Positions 15,826 through 26,116 of a DNA stretch of 64,000 nt are shown here, in pieces; position 1 is the stretch's first letter; every line of letters begins with the position of its first letter. This DNA comes from Mycolicibacterium litorale (GTDB taxonomy: Bacteria > Actinomycetota > Actinomycetes > Mycobacteriales > Mycobacteriaceae), in the NCBI GenBank assembly GCA_002007745.1, contig CP019882.1:4650001-4714000 (forward strand), read 5' to 3'. A model generated the notes under the pieces. That model worked only from the letters and a program-made list of their open reading frames with translations, had not been told where the DNA came from and searched no databases. The translations under genes and the position numbers were made by a program.

Positions 15826-15896
15826 ACGACAAACAGTTTTCACACGGTCAGGTAGCAACCGGCTGCCTGGCATCAACCCAATAGAAGGAACAACCA

Positions 15897-16697
15897 ATGT
15901 CCAGCATCATCGAAGCAGCCGAGTTTGTCAGCCGTTGGCCGGGGCAGGGAATCAAGTTCCCTGAGTTCGATCCTAAAACTTCGCAATTCTCGGACGATCT
16001 AGCCAAAGTCGTTGAGGGCTACGAGACCATCAAGTATCTTGAGGTCGCTAGGCCGGCAGTCTTTGATTTGTCAGAGTTGACCCCGGAAAACGCCGAGGAC
16101 AAGCTGCGTGCGTTCGCCGCGCTGATCGCGCTCCAGGGGTCCCCGGAGACAGGCGGTCTGTCAGCTCTGGCCAAAGCGAAGAACATCGCTCTAGAGTCGG
16201 CGGCACGGCATGTGGCCAACACAGCGGGACCGATGGTCCGTTACGCCATCGAGCAACTGACGCCGGAGTTCGAGCAAGACGCCAGGACGTATGTCGAATG
16301 TGTTGCCGCCCTGCCCGATGACTTCACAGCTGAGACGTTGTTAGCGGCCGGCACGGACGTGGTCACCGCGTACCAGCGTGCTAAGGCAGTGGTTATCCAG
16401 CTCGACCGAGTGAGTAGCTTCATCGCCGCCACCAGCACCCTACCTACCCACTCCGTCACTATCGAGCCCGTGATCAGAATCCTGCGACCCGCGTCAATCA
16501 CGGAATTGGCCAAGTTGGACGCAGCCCACGCAACGCCGGCCAACGCGACGCTTCGGGCGTTGAATCCGATCTACTGGACCGCCGCGCGCGAGGGAATCGA
16601 ATTCGGAATCAACACATTGCGGGAAGCGGCGGCACTCCGCAAGCGTCTGGAAACCGTAACACCACAACAAATCCCCGGTGTGGCCACTCTCCGCTGA
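15897..16697 (+). CDS. Element protein of unknown function (266 aa)
   Basis: Begins with ATG after a gaagga ribosome site, 71 bp beyond the tape-measure stop. The product is mostly alpha-helical (ELTPENAEDKLRAFAALIAL, LDRVSSFIAATSTLPTHSVT), with no signal peptide, membrane span or known motif. A terminator follows at 16720. A structural or scaffold-like role is possible from position only. Confidence 0.65.
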   Translation: MSSIIEAAEFVSRWPGQGIKFPEFDPKTSQFSDDLAKVVEGYETIKYLEVARPAVFDLSELTPENAEDKLRAFAALIALQGSPETGGLSALAKAKNIALESAARHVANTAGPMVRYAIEQLTPEFEQDARTYVECVAALPDDFTAETLLAAGTDVVTAYQRAKAVVIQLDRVSSFIAATSTLPTHSVTIEPVIRILRPASITELAKLDAAHATPANATLRALNPIYWTAAREGIEFGINTLREAAALRKRLETVTPQQIPGVATLR

Positions 16698-16719
16698 CGC
16701 CTCGTTCACCTACTACACC

Positions 16720-16749
16720 GGCCCCAGTTCAAACCGCTGGGGCCTTTTC
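16720..16749 (+). terminator. Terminator hairpin
   Basis: Perfect 8-bp arms ggccccag/ctggggcc with a 9-nt loop are followed by ttttcg, a strong intrinsic terminator by mycobacterial standards. Confidence 0.75.
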
Positions 16750-16774
16750 GTTGCCCTGAAAGGGGATTACCCGA

Positions 16775-16981
16775 ATGCTATTACCAACTATCGAGGACGA
16801 GCGCGAGGCCGCGTTCCAGTCCTACCTGGAGAGCACAGTCAATTACTTCGCCGCTGTTGAAGCGGCCGGTGCCGCCCCGTGGTTTGAAGACCCCGTAAAG
16901 CTTGCCAAGCTCGGCATTACTACGACCGACCCGACCGAAGCGCGGCGAGAGCTGTTCTATCGGCGTTACGCCCGTGCGTAA
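16775..16981 (+). CDS. Small element protein (68 aa)
   Basis: The product begins MLLPTIEDEREAAFQSYLES and ends REELFYRRYARA-like; it looks helical and has no recognised domain. The start follows an aaagggg ribosome site. Its 3' end overlaps the next gene by 8 bp, opening a coupled run of four small genes. Confidence 0.5.
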   Translation: MLLPTIEDEREAAFQSYLESTVNYFAAVEAAGAAPWFEDPVKLAKLGITTTDPTEARRELFYRRYARA

Positions 16982-17354
16982 CGGGGATCGGCTCGTGCGG
17001 GCGGCGTTAGCCCGAACACCTGTTAAGCCACAGGCCGCAGTGGATGATCCGATCCTTCGGAGGTTGACAGGCGCTCCGGTTGACGAACCCGATCCGGCCG
17101 AGGAACGCCGCGCAGCGCTTCGCGAGCTTGCCGAGTGGAACCGCTACCTTAATTCAGGCCAGTACGACGCCGACAAGGAAGCGCAAAGGGAAGCCGAGGC
17201 CGAGACGCAGCGGACCCGCAAGCTCACAGTCGCGCAGCTTCTCGGAGAGACGTTGAACGAGGCTAACGGACCGGACTCCGTGCCGCTGAACGGTGCTGGG
17301 ATCGTCAGGGCAGCGCTTCAAGGCCTGGGACGGGCAACCGACAACGATGGCTGA
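16974..17354 (+). CDS. Element protein of unknown function (126 aa)
   Basis: The GTG at 16974 lies inside the end of the previous gene. The protein is charged, with PAEERRAALRELAEWNRYLN followed by a Lys/Glu-rich helix, and ends in GAGIVRAALQGLGRATDNDG. No domain was recognised. The following gene starts 8 bp before its stop, so translation is coupled. Confidence 0.55.
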   Translation: MRNGDRLVRAALARTPVKPQAAVDDPILRRLTGAPVDEPDPAEERRAALRELAEWNRYLNSGQYDADKEAQREAEAETQRTRKLTVAQLLGETLNEANGPDSVPLNGAGIVRAALQGLGRATDNDG

Positions 17355-17664
17355 GGACTCTCCACGTAAGCGAGGCCGGCGGCGACGGAAGTCTCCGACC
17401 TGCTTCCGGGCAGGTTGCAGCCACAAACGGCAACCAGACCACACCCACTGCTCGCAGCTCTGTTGCTCAGTCGACGGGGAACTCAACCGGATACAGCGCA
17501 TCTGTGCGATAACGGGTGACACCGAATTGTGGTTAGCCGCAGTCGCTCTCAACGACGCCCTGACCGTGTGCAACGACAACAGCAGACGCGTCTACTGCGC
17601 GGCTCGTGAGGTTGGGATCACCGACGAGCAATGGCTGGCCATCAGAGATGGAGTTGAACCATGA
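17347..17664 (+). CDS. Cysteine-rich element protein (105 aa)
   Basis: A basic N-terminus (SPRKRGRRRRKSPTCF) is followed by CFRAGCSHKRQPDHTHCSQL and CCSVDGE, a Cys/His cluster that could hold zinc. A helical C-terminus follows. It overlaps its neighbours on both sides (8 bp and ATGA). Nucleic-acid binding is plausible; no family was recognised. Confidence 0.55.
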   Translation: MAEDSPRKRGRRRRKSPTCFRAGCSHKRQPDHTHCSQLCCSVDGELNRIQRICAITGDTELWLAAVALNDALTVCNDNSRRVYCAAREVGITDEQWLAIRDGVEP

Positions 17665-17924
17665 CGCTCGTGAAGTACGTAGGCCCTGGCCGCTTGCCCG
17701 TATCGGCGGCTGGGGTGACGGATGTACCTCCCAGCACCGCAAGGGATCTCGTCGCGACGGGACAGTACAAGTACGTGGACATCACCATCGATTTCCCACC
17801 GGACTGGCCTCCGCTGGCCGAGGACTACGACGGCGGCATTCCCACGGCCTCGAACTACGTCGAGGTTCACCGTCCGGGCGGTGGAGGAGGACAGCAACCG
17901 CCCTCTGTACTCCCCGGAAGTTGA
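17661..17924 (+). CDS. Element protein of unknown function (87 aa)
   Basis: Starts in an ATGA overlap. The sequence MTLVKYVGPGRLPVSAAGVT then YVDITIDFPPDW is beta-rich and ends in a glycine/proline tail. The first strand pattern is reminiscent of small phage virion-decoration or connector-like proteins, but I cannot assign it. Confidence 0.5.
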   Translation: MTLVKYVGPGRLPVSAAGVTDVPPSTARDLVATGQYKYVDITIDFPPDWPPLAEDYDGGIPTASNYVEVHRPGGGGGQQPPSVLPGS

Positions 17925-18272
17925 TAGCACCGCCTATTCCTGCTGCGCTTTGACGTGTGGGTGCACCACTGTGGTGGGTGTGTGGCATGGGTGCGTATGC
18001 CGTGGGGCGGGAGGGCACAGGTGGGGGTGCAGGCAGGTGGGCAGGGCACTGCCGCTTGCAGGGTGTGCGCTGTGCGTGTGGCTCGGGCTGTGTGGCCGGC
18101 GTGCCGGCTGCGCCCGCTTGGGGCTTGCGCTTGTGCACCCAGGGGGGTATCCCCCCGCCCCCGCCCCCAGGATCGGTTGGTAATGCGTCTGCCCGGTCCG
18201 ATGCGCTGGGCATTCTCCGAATTTCCATATTGCCGCAGATCAACGGCATCCGACCGCCTGAAAGGGGGTCAA
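17925..18272. other. Strongly G-skewed non-coding region upstream of terS; candidate packaging (cos) region
   Basis: This 348-bp stretch has no convincing gene. From about 17955 to 18140 the plus strand is dominated by G and T in runs of gtggg/gggtg type, unlike anything else in the window. It ends with a perfect inverted repeat ggggggtatcccccc (18142-18156) and a C-rich tract. Cohesive-end sites commonly lie just upstream of the small-terminase gene in mycobacteriophages and pathogenicity-island satellites, so a cos/packaging role is a reasonable inference. I could not pinpoint a nick site. Confidence 0.45.
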
Positions 18273-18653
18273 TTGAGCATCCCAAGACAGCCCGCCGACC
18301 TGGGCGCCGCCGGAGCGGCCTTTTGGACCAGCACCCTCACGCGGTACTGGATGGACGGGGAACCTCACAAGCTCGCCATCCTGGAACAGGCTTGCCGAGT
18401 GCTAGACCGCATCGCCGAACTTGAGGCGGGGATGACTGGTCAACCGCTGACCGTGTGGGGATCGAAGCATCAACCTGTGATCCATCCGCTGATCGCTGAG
18501 AAGCGCTTCCAGCAGGGCCTATTTGCCTCCCTCACTAAGGCACTGGGTCTGCCCGACTCGGACGAGGACGACGAGACCGAAGCGGCGCGCCTCCGCAGCG
18601 AGCGCGCACGCCACGCGGCCAACGTCCGGTGGAAGAAAGAGAAGCCGAAGTGA
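18273..18653 (+). CDS. terS: P27-type phage terminase small subunit
   Basis: 126 residues from a TTG start 5 bp after an AAAGGGGG ribosome site. The pattern AAGAAFWTSTLTRYWMDGEP, HKLAILEQACRVLDRIAELE, LTVWGSKHQPVIHPLIAEKR and FASLTKALGLPDSD matches actinophage P27-family small terminases, which recognise the packaging site and load the large subunit. A basic tail (RSERARHAANVRWKKEKPK) is typical. No large terminase is present, so packaging would rely on a helper phage's motor, the strategy used by SaPI-type satellites. Confidence 0.82.
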   Translation: MSIPRQPADLGAAGAAFWTSTLTRYWMDGEPHKLAILEQACRVLDRIAELEAGMTGQPLTVWGSKHQPVIHPLIAEKRFQQGLFASLTKALGLPDSDEDDETEAARLRSERARHAANVRWKKEKPK

Positions 18654-18871
18654 CACACATCCGCGGGAAAGTCAGGGCCACCAACGATCCTGCGGTCCTT
18701 GCGCTCCGTCTGCCGGCCGATCTAATCGTGGGCGACTGGTACGACGTACTGGCCGCGGTGCGCAATTGGCTAGCTGAACAAGGATCAGACCCAGACCTTG
18801 GCAGTGAGGTGCTGGAGATCGCCGGCTTCGATGCCGTCGCGTCGATCCGGGAGTGGCTACAGCAGCCTTGA
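18650..18871 (+). CDS. Small element protein (73 aa)
   Basis: The GTG at 18650 overlaps the terS stop. The acidic product (VRATNDPAVLALRLPADLIV, GDWYDVLAAVRNWLAEQGSD) has no recognised domain. Coupling to terS suggests a packaging-related partner, an inference from position only. Confidence 0.55.
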   Translation: MTHIRGKVRATNDPAVLALRLPADLIVGDWYDVLAAVRNWLAEQGSDPDLGSEVLEIAGFDAVASIREWLQQP

Positions 18872-19246
18872 CGCCAGCTACCATACGACCCTGACAGTTT
18901 TCAGGCCTATTTGCGGGCGTGTCGTGCGGCGTTCTTATCAAATGTGATACCGTTGAGCTATCTCAGCTAAGAAGTTCCTGAGAATCTCATTCTTGGCATT
19001 CTGCCGCTGTCCTGTGCACCCGCTGTGGAGTAACGTCAGGCCCAACGCAGGAGAGCCCCAGGTCCGAAACCCTGGGGGCTCTGGTCCTGAGGCTTTGTCC
19101 TACATGTGGTGTGTAGAGCGCCAAAGTTATCAGGAAACACGCGCTGGTGGTAATTGAATCGCCAGCATTGTGGCCAGAGTTTCACCTTGCCTGCGTTGCG
19201 GTCGCGCCCACAGGGGGCGTGACCTACGCAAAGGAGAAACGCAACG
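18872..19246. other. Non-coding stretch between the terS pair and the DUF1508 gene
   Basis: About 375 bp without a supported gene. It contains a hairpin agccccag...ctgggggct at about 19053-19079 with no T-run, and AT-richer sequence at 18935-18990 that may hold a promoter (aaatgtgataccgttgagctatctc). The aaaggagaa ribosome site at about 19232 serves the next gene. Confidence 0.4.
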
Positions 19247-19564
19247 ATGTATTTCAGCGTGGGCGAAACTAAGGACGGCAAGCACTCCTGGTGGCTCTAC
19301 GGCGGCAACCACGAGATGGTGGCGTGGGCCGGCCAACGGTTCGGCTCTCTGTCCGACGCCAAGCGTGCAGCTCAGGCGTTCAAGGCCGGCGCGGCGACGG
19401 CGCGGTACGACGTATACCTCGATGAGGGGAACAAGTACCGGTGGCGTGCATGGCGGTCAAGCGACAAGGTCGCGGCGTCTGGCGAGTCATTTGACAGCAA
19501 GTACAACGCTGAACGTGCGGCAAAGAACGTCGAGGCCAACGCGGGCAGCGCGACCGGGCTGTAG
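19247..19564 (+). CDS. YegP/DUF1508-like protein
   Basis: 105 residues with a strong ribosome site. Two imperfect repeats of the DUF1508 type are visible: MYFSVGETKDGKHSWWLYGG...FGSLSDAKRAAQAFKAG and YDVYLDEGNKYRWRAWRSSD...FDSKYNAERAAKNVEA. Proteins of this fold are small and soluble; their role is unknown, although they often occur in accessory regions. It is the last gene before attR. Confidence 0.7.
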   Translation: MYFSVGETKDGKHSWWLYGGNHEMVAWAGQRFGSLSDAKRAAQAFKAGAATARYDVYLDEGNKYRWRAWRSSDKVAASGESFDSKYNAERAAKNVEANAGSATGL

Positions 19565-19581
19565 CCCGTCGAATACGAAAG

Positions 19582-19609
19582 CACCCCCGGCCCAGCAGGA
19601 CCGGGGGTG
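19582..19609. terminator. Element-borne copy of the groEL1 terminator
   Basis: Arms cacccccgg/ccgggggtg are the same as at 6988-7015, with the loop cccagcagga against cccaacagga. It terminates groEL1 on the minus strand and probably the DUF1508 gene on the plus strand. Confidence 0.75.
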
Positions 19610-19624
19610 TTCTCGTTGCTGAAC

Positions 19625-21250
<1,626 letters not shown>

Positions 21251-21335
21251 ATGTCAGTCCTGACTTCGCTAGAGCGCGTACCGCCCCGGAAACCGCCCGC
21301 GCAGGCGCGGGGATCTCCGGGGCGGTTCACGGCTG

Positions 21336-21635
21336 CTACTTGTTGACGACCGCCAGCACGTCGCGGGCCGACAGGATCAGGTACTCCTCGCCGTTGTACT
21401 TGATCTCGGTGCCGCCGTACTTGCTGTAGATGACGGTGTCGCCCTCGGCGACGTCCAGCGGAATCCGCTTCTCGCCGTCCTCGTCCCACCGGCCGGGGCC
21501 GACGGCGACAACGGTGCCTTCCTGCGGCTTCTCCTTGGCGGTGTCCGGGATGACCAGACCCGACGCGGTGGTCGTCTCGGCCTCATTGGCCTGTACGAGG
21601 ATCTTGTCCTCGAGTGGCTTGATGTTCACGGCCAC
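21336..21635 (-). CDS. groES: Co-chaperonin GroES
   Basis: I choose the GTG at 21635, giving a 99-residue protein starting (M)AVNIKPLEDKILVQANEAET, the family's usual length. An ATG at 21650 would add five atypical residues. The mobile loop (ETTTASGLVIPDTAKEKPQE) and the sequence KYGGTEIKYNGEEYLILSA are close to the M. tuberculosis protein. It caps GroEL rings during folding. The 85-bp gap to groEL1 and the upstream CIRCE element indicate one heat-inducible operon. Confidence 0.96.
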   Translation of the reverse strand: MAVNIKPLEDKILVQANEAETTTASGLVIPDTAKEKPQEGTVVAVGPGRWDEDGEKRIPLDVAEGDTVIYSKYGGTEIKYNGEEYLILSARDVLAVVNK

Positions 21636-21773
21636 GATGGAGTCCTCCACTTAGTTAATGTGCGGGCCGGGGCTGTGCGCCCGGACCAGTCGGAATTACC
21701 AGGTGTTCGGCATACGTCCACGCCCTCGCACCGTCGTCGCGGGTGCCGGCGCAGGGGTTGTCCGTAAGCCACC

Positions 21774-21798
21774 TAGCACTCTATACATGCGAGTGCTA
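21774..21798. promoter_or_regulatory. CIRCE operator (HrcA site) upstream of groES
   Basis: The perfect inverted repeat tagcactc-N9-gagtgcta is the canonical CIRCE element bound by the heat-shock repressor HrcA. It lies about 140 bp upstream of the groES start. Confidence 0.93.
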
Positions 21799-21851
21799 GC
21801 ACTCAAGGGTGGCCCGCTGCGGATTCGCCGTGAGCGGACACCGCGGGGGCG

Positions 21852-22331
21852 TCACCGGCCGAAGCTGTGCGGATCGATCATCAGGTGATCGGACACATCG
21901 CCCACCATCTCGACGTCCGCCTTGCGTTCGGTGAAGTACCAGCCGTCGGTGTCGCGGGCGAAGCTGTCCAGGTAGCGGCCGACGACGATCGGCTGCAGCG
22001 CCAGCTTGTCGGTGGCCTGCACGACGACGAAGGTCGACCGCGAGGTGGCGGCGTCGCCGTCGACCTCGACGATGACGTTGTGCACCAGGTGGCGGGTCTT
22101 GGGTGTCCCCGGAGCCGCTGGGCCGGCGACATCGGATCCGGTATCGGGGAAGCGCCGGGTGGTCATCGCGAACAGCCCGGCGATATTGGCCGCACCCGTC
22201 ACCATCGCGGTGCCCGAGCCGCCGAACGCGGCACGGCCCAGCAATTGCCCCAGGCCGTCGAAGTCGCCGGAGTCGATCAGTTCGCAGTAGCGGTAGAGCA
22301 GGTCGGTGATCGCGAACCTGTCGGAGCTCAT
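21852..22331 (-). CDS. SnoaL-like / NTF2-fold protein
   Basis: 159 residues with the SnoaL-like opening (RFAITDLLYRYCELIDSGDF...LGQLLG), the central RHLVHNVIVEVDGDAATSRS strand pair and the C-terminal DGWYFTERKADVE strand. The fold is a cone-shaped barrel used by many small hydrolases, isomerases and binding proteins. The substrate is unknown. Its start overlaps the tsaD stop by 4 bp, so it may be cotranscribed. Confidence 0.8.
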   Translation of the reverse strand: MSSDRFAITDLLYRYCELIDSGDFDGLGQLLGRAAFGGSGTAMVTGAANIAGLFAMTTRRFPDTGSDVAGPAAPGTPKTRHLVHNVIVEVDGDAATSRSTFVVVQATDKLALQPIVVGRYLDSFARDTDGWYFTERKADVEMVGDVSDHLMIDPHSFGR

Positions 22332-23353
22332 GCGACCTGTCCGGCGATGACGGGCAGGCCGGGATCACTCTTGACGTCCAGCGGCGAGGGCGCCGACCCG
22401 GCGGCAATGAGGTGTGCGGCGAACGAGGCGATCATCGCCCCATTGTCGGTGCACAGCCGCGGCCGCGGGATCCGTAACGTCAAACCCGCTGCTGTACAAC
22501 GCTCTTCGGCGAGTTCACGCAGGCGGGAGTTGGCCGCCACCCCACCGGCGATCAGCAGTGTCGAGACCCCCAGCTCGGTGGCGGCGCGCACGGCCTTGGC
22601 GGTGAGCACGTCGGCGACGGCCTCCTGGAACCCGGCGGCGACGTCGGCCGGACGGAAGTCGGGATGACTCTCGATGTAGCGCGCCACCGCGGTCTTGAGC
22701 CCGGAGAACGAGAAGGCGAACCGCTCGTCGCGTGGTCCGGTCATGCCGCGCGGGAAGGCGATGGCGTCAGGATCTCCGGTGTGGGCCAATTCGTCGAGCG
22801 CCCGTCCGCCGGGATAGCCCAGTCCCAGCAGCCGGGCCACCTTGTCGTAGGCCTCACCGGCGGCGTCGTCGACGGTGCTGCCGAGCTCGATGATCGGCTC
22901 GCCGAGCGAGCGCACGTGCAGCAGGTGGGTGTGGCCGCCGGAGACCAGCAGGCCCACACATTCCGGCAGCGCGCCGTGGTCGTAGACGTCGGCGGCCAGA
23001 TGCCCGCCGAGGTGGTTGACGGCGTAGAACGGCACCCCCCACGCGGCGGCGTAGGCCTTGGCGGCGGCGACCCCGACCAGCAGCGCACCGGCCAGACCCG
23101 GTCCGATGGTGGCCGCGACCACGTCGGGCCGGTCGACCCCGGCGGTGGCCAGCGCGCGGCGCATGGTCGGGCCGAGCGCCTCGAGGTGGGCACGGGAGGC
23201 GATCTCGGGCACCACCCCGCCGTAGCGGGCGTGCTCGTCGACGCTGGAGGCCACCTCGTCGGCGAGCAGGGTGACGGTGCCGTCGTCGTCGAGTCGGGCG
23301 ATGCCGACTCCGGTTTCGTCGCAGGAGCTTTCGATGGCCAGGATGGTCGTCAC
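22328..23353 (-). CDS. tsaD: tRNA t6A37 threonylcarbamoyltransferase TsaD
   Basis: 341 residues with ILAIESSCDETGVGI, RAHLEALGP, the metal-binding YAVNHLGGHL and VSGGHTHLL, all diagnostic of Kae1/TsaD. It transfers threonylcarbamoyl to A37 of ANN-decoding tRNAs with TsaB and TsaE. It overlaps rimI by 4 bp in the conserved tsaE-tsaB-rimI-tsaD order. Confidence 0.96.
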   Translation of the reverse strand: MTTILAIESSCDETGVGIARLDDDGTVTLLADEVASSVDEHARYGGVVPEIASRAHLEALGPTMRRALATAGVDRPDVVAATIGPGLAGALLVGVAAAKAYAAAWGVPFYAVNHLGGHLAADVYDHGALPECVGLLVSGGHTHLLHVRSLGEPIIELGSTVDDAAGEAYDKVARLLGLGYPGGRALDELAHTGDPDAIAFPRGMTGPRDERFAFSFSGLKTAVARYIESHPDFRPADVAAGFQEAVADVLTAKAVRAATELGVSTLLIAGGVAANSRLRELAEERCTAAGLTLRIPRPRLCTDNGAMIASFAAHLIAAGSAPSPLDVKSDPGLPVIAGQVA

Positions 23354-23808
23354 GTCAGCGCGTCCCGTCGCATGGTGTAGGCGTCAGCGCCGCTGACGCG
23401 GTAGTAACGCTTGCGCACCCCGACTTTGACGAATCCGAGGCTGGTGTACAGCGCGATCGCCGGTTCGTTGTCGGTGCGGACTTCCAGGAACACCACCGAT
23501 TCCGGCGCCACCGGAGCGAGTAGTTCGGTCATCATCTGCCGGCCGATGCCGTGGCCCTGATAGGCGGGATCGACGCCGACGGTGTGGATCTCATACTCGA
23601 AAGGCGGAGTCCGTCCCAACCGGGAAATGCCGGCGTACCCGACCAGCTTGTCGTCCACCCGGGCGCCCACGTAGCGATTGTGTGGGGCGGCCAGCTCACG
23701 GACGAACGCGAAGTCCGGCCACGGGTCGTCGCCCTCGAACAGCTGGTTCTCCAGCTCGGCGCAGCGCGCGGCGTCGGTCTTGAGCAGCGGGCCGTACTCG
23801 ACGTTCAC
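23350..23808 (-). CDS. rimI: Ribosomal-protein-alanine N-acetyltransferase RimI
   Basis: A 152-residue GNAT protein from a GTG start at 23808 overlapping the tsaB stop. The acetyl-CoA site reads VDPAYQGHGIGRQMM (QxxGxG/A) and the C-terminal FVKVGVRKRYY is RimI-like. It is expected to acetylate ribosomal protein S18 and other N-termini. In several actinobacteria it is adjacent or fused to tsaD or tsaB. Confidence 0.92.
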   Translation of the reverse strand: MNVEYGPLLKTDAARCAELENQLFEGDDPWPDFAFVRELAAPHNRYVGARVDDKLVGYAGISRLGRTPPFEYEIHTVGVDPAYQGHGIGRQMMTELLAPVAPESVVFLEVRTDNEPAIALYTSLGFVKVGVRKRYYRVSGADAYTMRRDALT

Positions 23809-24446
23809 TGCAGGACTCCGCGTTCCGCGAGCGTCTTGGCGTCCGGGCGGCGCAGGTACAGCGGCACCAGAGCGGCCGGTTCTGCAGCCCACTCCGCCAC
23901 GGCGCCAACCAGTCCCAGAGCGTTCGGGTAGGCGGGCCCGACCAGTGGCAGGCCGAACAGGGCGGCGTGCTCCGGCGAGCCGGCGACCACGGTGGCCGTA
24001 CCGGCCGGCACATCGGCGGGAGAGGCCACCTCCGGCCCCTCGATCCGCACCCCGTCTCGATAGCGTGCCCAATACACTTCGCGGCGGCGGGCGTCGGTGA
24101 CCACCAGCACCTCGCCGACGGTCAGCACGCCGATTGCGTCCAGGCTGCACACCCCGTATACCGGCACCCCCAGGGCATGCCCGTACGCGGCGGCGGTCGC
24201 CATCCCGACCCGCAGCCCGGTGAAGGGGCCCGGTCCGCAGCCGACCACGACGGCGTCCAGGTCGGCCATCGTCAGCCCCGCCTCGGCCAAAGCCGTCACG
24301 ACATTGGGGGTCAGCATCTCGGCGTGAGCCCGCGCGTCGAGGGTGATGCGCTCACCGACCACCTCGAGCCGCTCACCGTCGCGGACCACCACCGCCGCGG
24401 TCACGGCCGGGGTCGCGGTGTCGATGGCGAGTACGGTGCGGATCAT
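23805..24446 (-). CDS. tsaB: t6A biosynthesis protein TsaB
   Basis: 213 residues, starting MIRTVLAIDTATPAVTAAVV at 24446. The VVVGCGPGPFTGLRVGMATA motif is typical of TsaB, the ASKHA-fold partner that dimerises with TsaD. It sits between tsaE and rimI with short overlaps. Confidence 0.93.
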   Translation of the reverse strand: MIRTVLAIDTATPAVTAAVVVRDGERLEVVGERITLDARAHAEMLTPNVVTALAEAGLTMADLDAVVVGCGPGPFTGLRVGMATAAAYGHALGVPVYGVCSLDAIGVLTVGEVLVVTDARRREVYWARYRDGVRIEGPEVASPADVPAGTATVVAGSPEHAALFGLPLVGPAYPNALGLVGAVAEWAAEPAALVPLYLRRPDAKTLAERGVLQ

Positions 24447-24922
24447 CCCTGGCTCCACTGCCAGGTCGCGGTCCGCGCGTCGCTGTCGGGGCGGCGCTGC
24501 ACGGTGATGTCGAGGTGCCGTTCGGCCAACCGCTCGGCCAACCCCTCCCCCCACTCGACCACCACGACGGCATCGTCGAGATCGGTGTCGAGGTCCAACG
24601 AGTCCAGCTCGGCCAGCAGGTCGCTGCCGGTGTGCTCCAGTAGCCGGTAGACGTCGACGTGCACCAGCGCCGGACGGTCGGGGCGACGGGCTCGATGCAC
24701 CCGGGCCAGCACGAAAGTCGGTGACGTCACCGGTCCTTCGACGTCCATGCCGACCGCGATTCCCTTGGTCAGCGCCGTCTTTCCGGCACCGAGCGGCCCG
24801 GACAGCACCACGACGTCACCGCACCGCAGTTGCGCGCCGAGCCGCGCACCGAGTGCGATGGTGTCCTCGACCGTCGGCAGCTCGCAGGTGCCGCTTCGGA
24901 GCTGGGTGTCATCCACGGGCAC
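24443..24922 (-). CDS. tsaE: t6A biosynthesis ATPase TsaE
   Basis: 159 residues with a Walker A motif SGPLGAGKTALTKGI and the TsaE signature VTSPTFVLARVH followed by HVDVYRL. TsaE binds ATP and recycles the TsaBD complex. It overlaps the hydrolase gene upstream and tsaB downstream. Confidence 0.94.
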   Translation of the reverse strand: MPVDDTQLRSGTCELPTVEDTIALGARLGAQLRCGDVVVLSGPLGAGKTALTKGIAVGMDVEGPVTSPTFVLARVHRARRPDRPALVHVDVYRLLEHTGSDLLAELDSLDLDTDLDDAVVVVEWGEGLAERLAERHLDITVQRRPDSDARTATWQWSQG

Positions 24923-26116
24923 GGTCCTTCAACCGCCGCGCCAAGGCCACCAACTTCGACGGTGTCGCACGCTCCACCAGGCGCACCAATGCGTCGTTGA
25001 TGACTTCGGGCTGTTCCAGTTGCACCAGATGCCCGGCGCCGGCAACGATCACCAGCTCGGATTTCGGCAGCACCGCGGCCATTTCCTCGGAGTGCACCAC
25101 CGGCGTCAGGACGTCGTGGTCGCCGCAGGCGATCAGGGTCGGAATCCGGGCCAGCACCGGCAGCGCCGCGCTCTCGTCGTGGACTTCGAGGGCATGCAGG
25201 AATTCCACCAGGGTGGCGATCGGGGTGTCGTGAATCATCTCCTCGGAGAAGGCGGCAACACTCGGGCTGGTGTGGTCGTCGCCGTAGGAGGCCGTGCGAA
25301 GAATGGGGCGCAGCACCGAACGCGCCGCGCCACGGGTGCGGTGGATCAGCTTGGGCGCGTAGCGGGCGGCGAAACGCACCGCCTCCAGCGCCGGATTCTG
25401 CAGGATCTCACCCAGCGGGGAGCGCGGTAGACCCTCGGCAGCCGAGGAGATCAGCGCCGCGCCGACGATCCGGGTGCCGTACTGCTCGGGGAATTGCCGG
25501 GCGTGCGAGAGCACCGTCATGCCGCCCATCGAATGCCCGACGAGCACCACCGGACCGCGCGGAACCATCACCTGGAGAACCGTTTCCAGATCCTGCCCCA
25601 ACTGGCTCACGGTGTAGGTCTGCACCGGCGCGGCGCTGGACTGCCCGTGACCGCGCTGGTCGTAGAACACCATCCGGACCTGGTCCCCCATTGGGCCGCC
25701 AGGGCCGCCCGCTGGAAATGGAAGGAACCCATGCGCAGGCAGAATCCGTGGGCGAACACCACGGTCAGAGGTGCGGTGACCGGGCCGACCTCGCGGACCA
25801 CCAGCGGGATGCCGTCTGCGGTGGTGACGACGCAGCCGCGGTCAGCATCCAGCAGGGCGAAATCCTCGCCCCGGTAGGCGTCTTCGATGTAGGAGCGATG
25901 ACCCAGCGCACGTGCCGCCGACAGCCCGGCCACGGTGCCGACCGCGCTCAGCCCGGCCATCCCGGCCAGCAGTCCGGCTTTCTTGCCGACGCCGAGACCG
26001 GGGTTGTCGGCCTTGCGGGCCAGGCGTTCGGCGGTCTTCTCGGCGCGACGCGCCAGGCGTTCGTCGATTCCGCTGCCGCGCTTGGATTTCGGTGTCTTCG
26101 AGGAGTCACTGGCCAT
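24909..26116 (-). CDS. Alpha/beta hydrolase, frame interrupted by one base
   Basis: The N-terminal part starts at 26116 (MASDSSKTPKSKRGSGIDER), with a hydrophobic segment (GKKAGLLAGMAGLSAVGTVA) and the strand TVVFAHGFCLRMGSFHF. The rest continues one frame off as QVRMVFYDQRGHGQS, the nucleophile elbow LVGHSMGGM, Asp in CGDHD and His in GAGHLVQ. The two join as 402 residues if one base is restored in the C run at 25685-25689. This is the hydrolase usually found between alr and tsaE in mycobacteria. The enzyme is a serine hydrolase; its substrate is unknown. Confidence 0.85.

Noticed and set aside
18142..18156. GGGGGG-TAT-CCCCCC as a transcription terminator
   Set aside because: A 3-nt loop and no T-run follow it; it fits better as part of the skewed packaging-type region.
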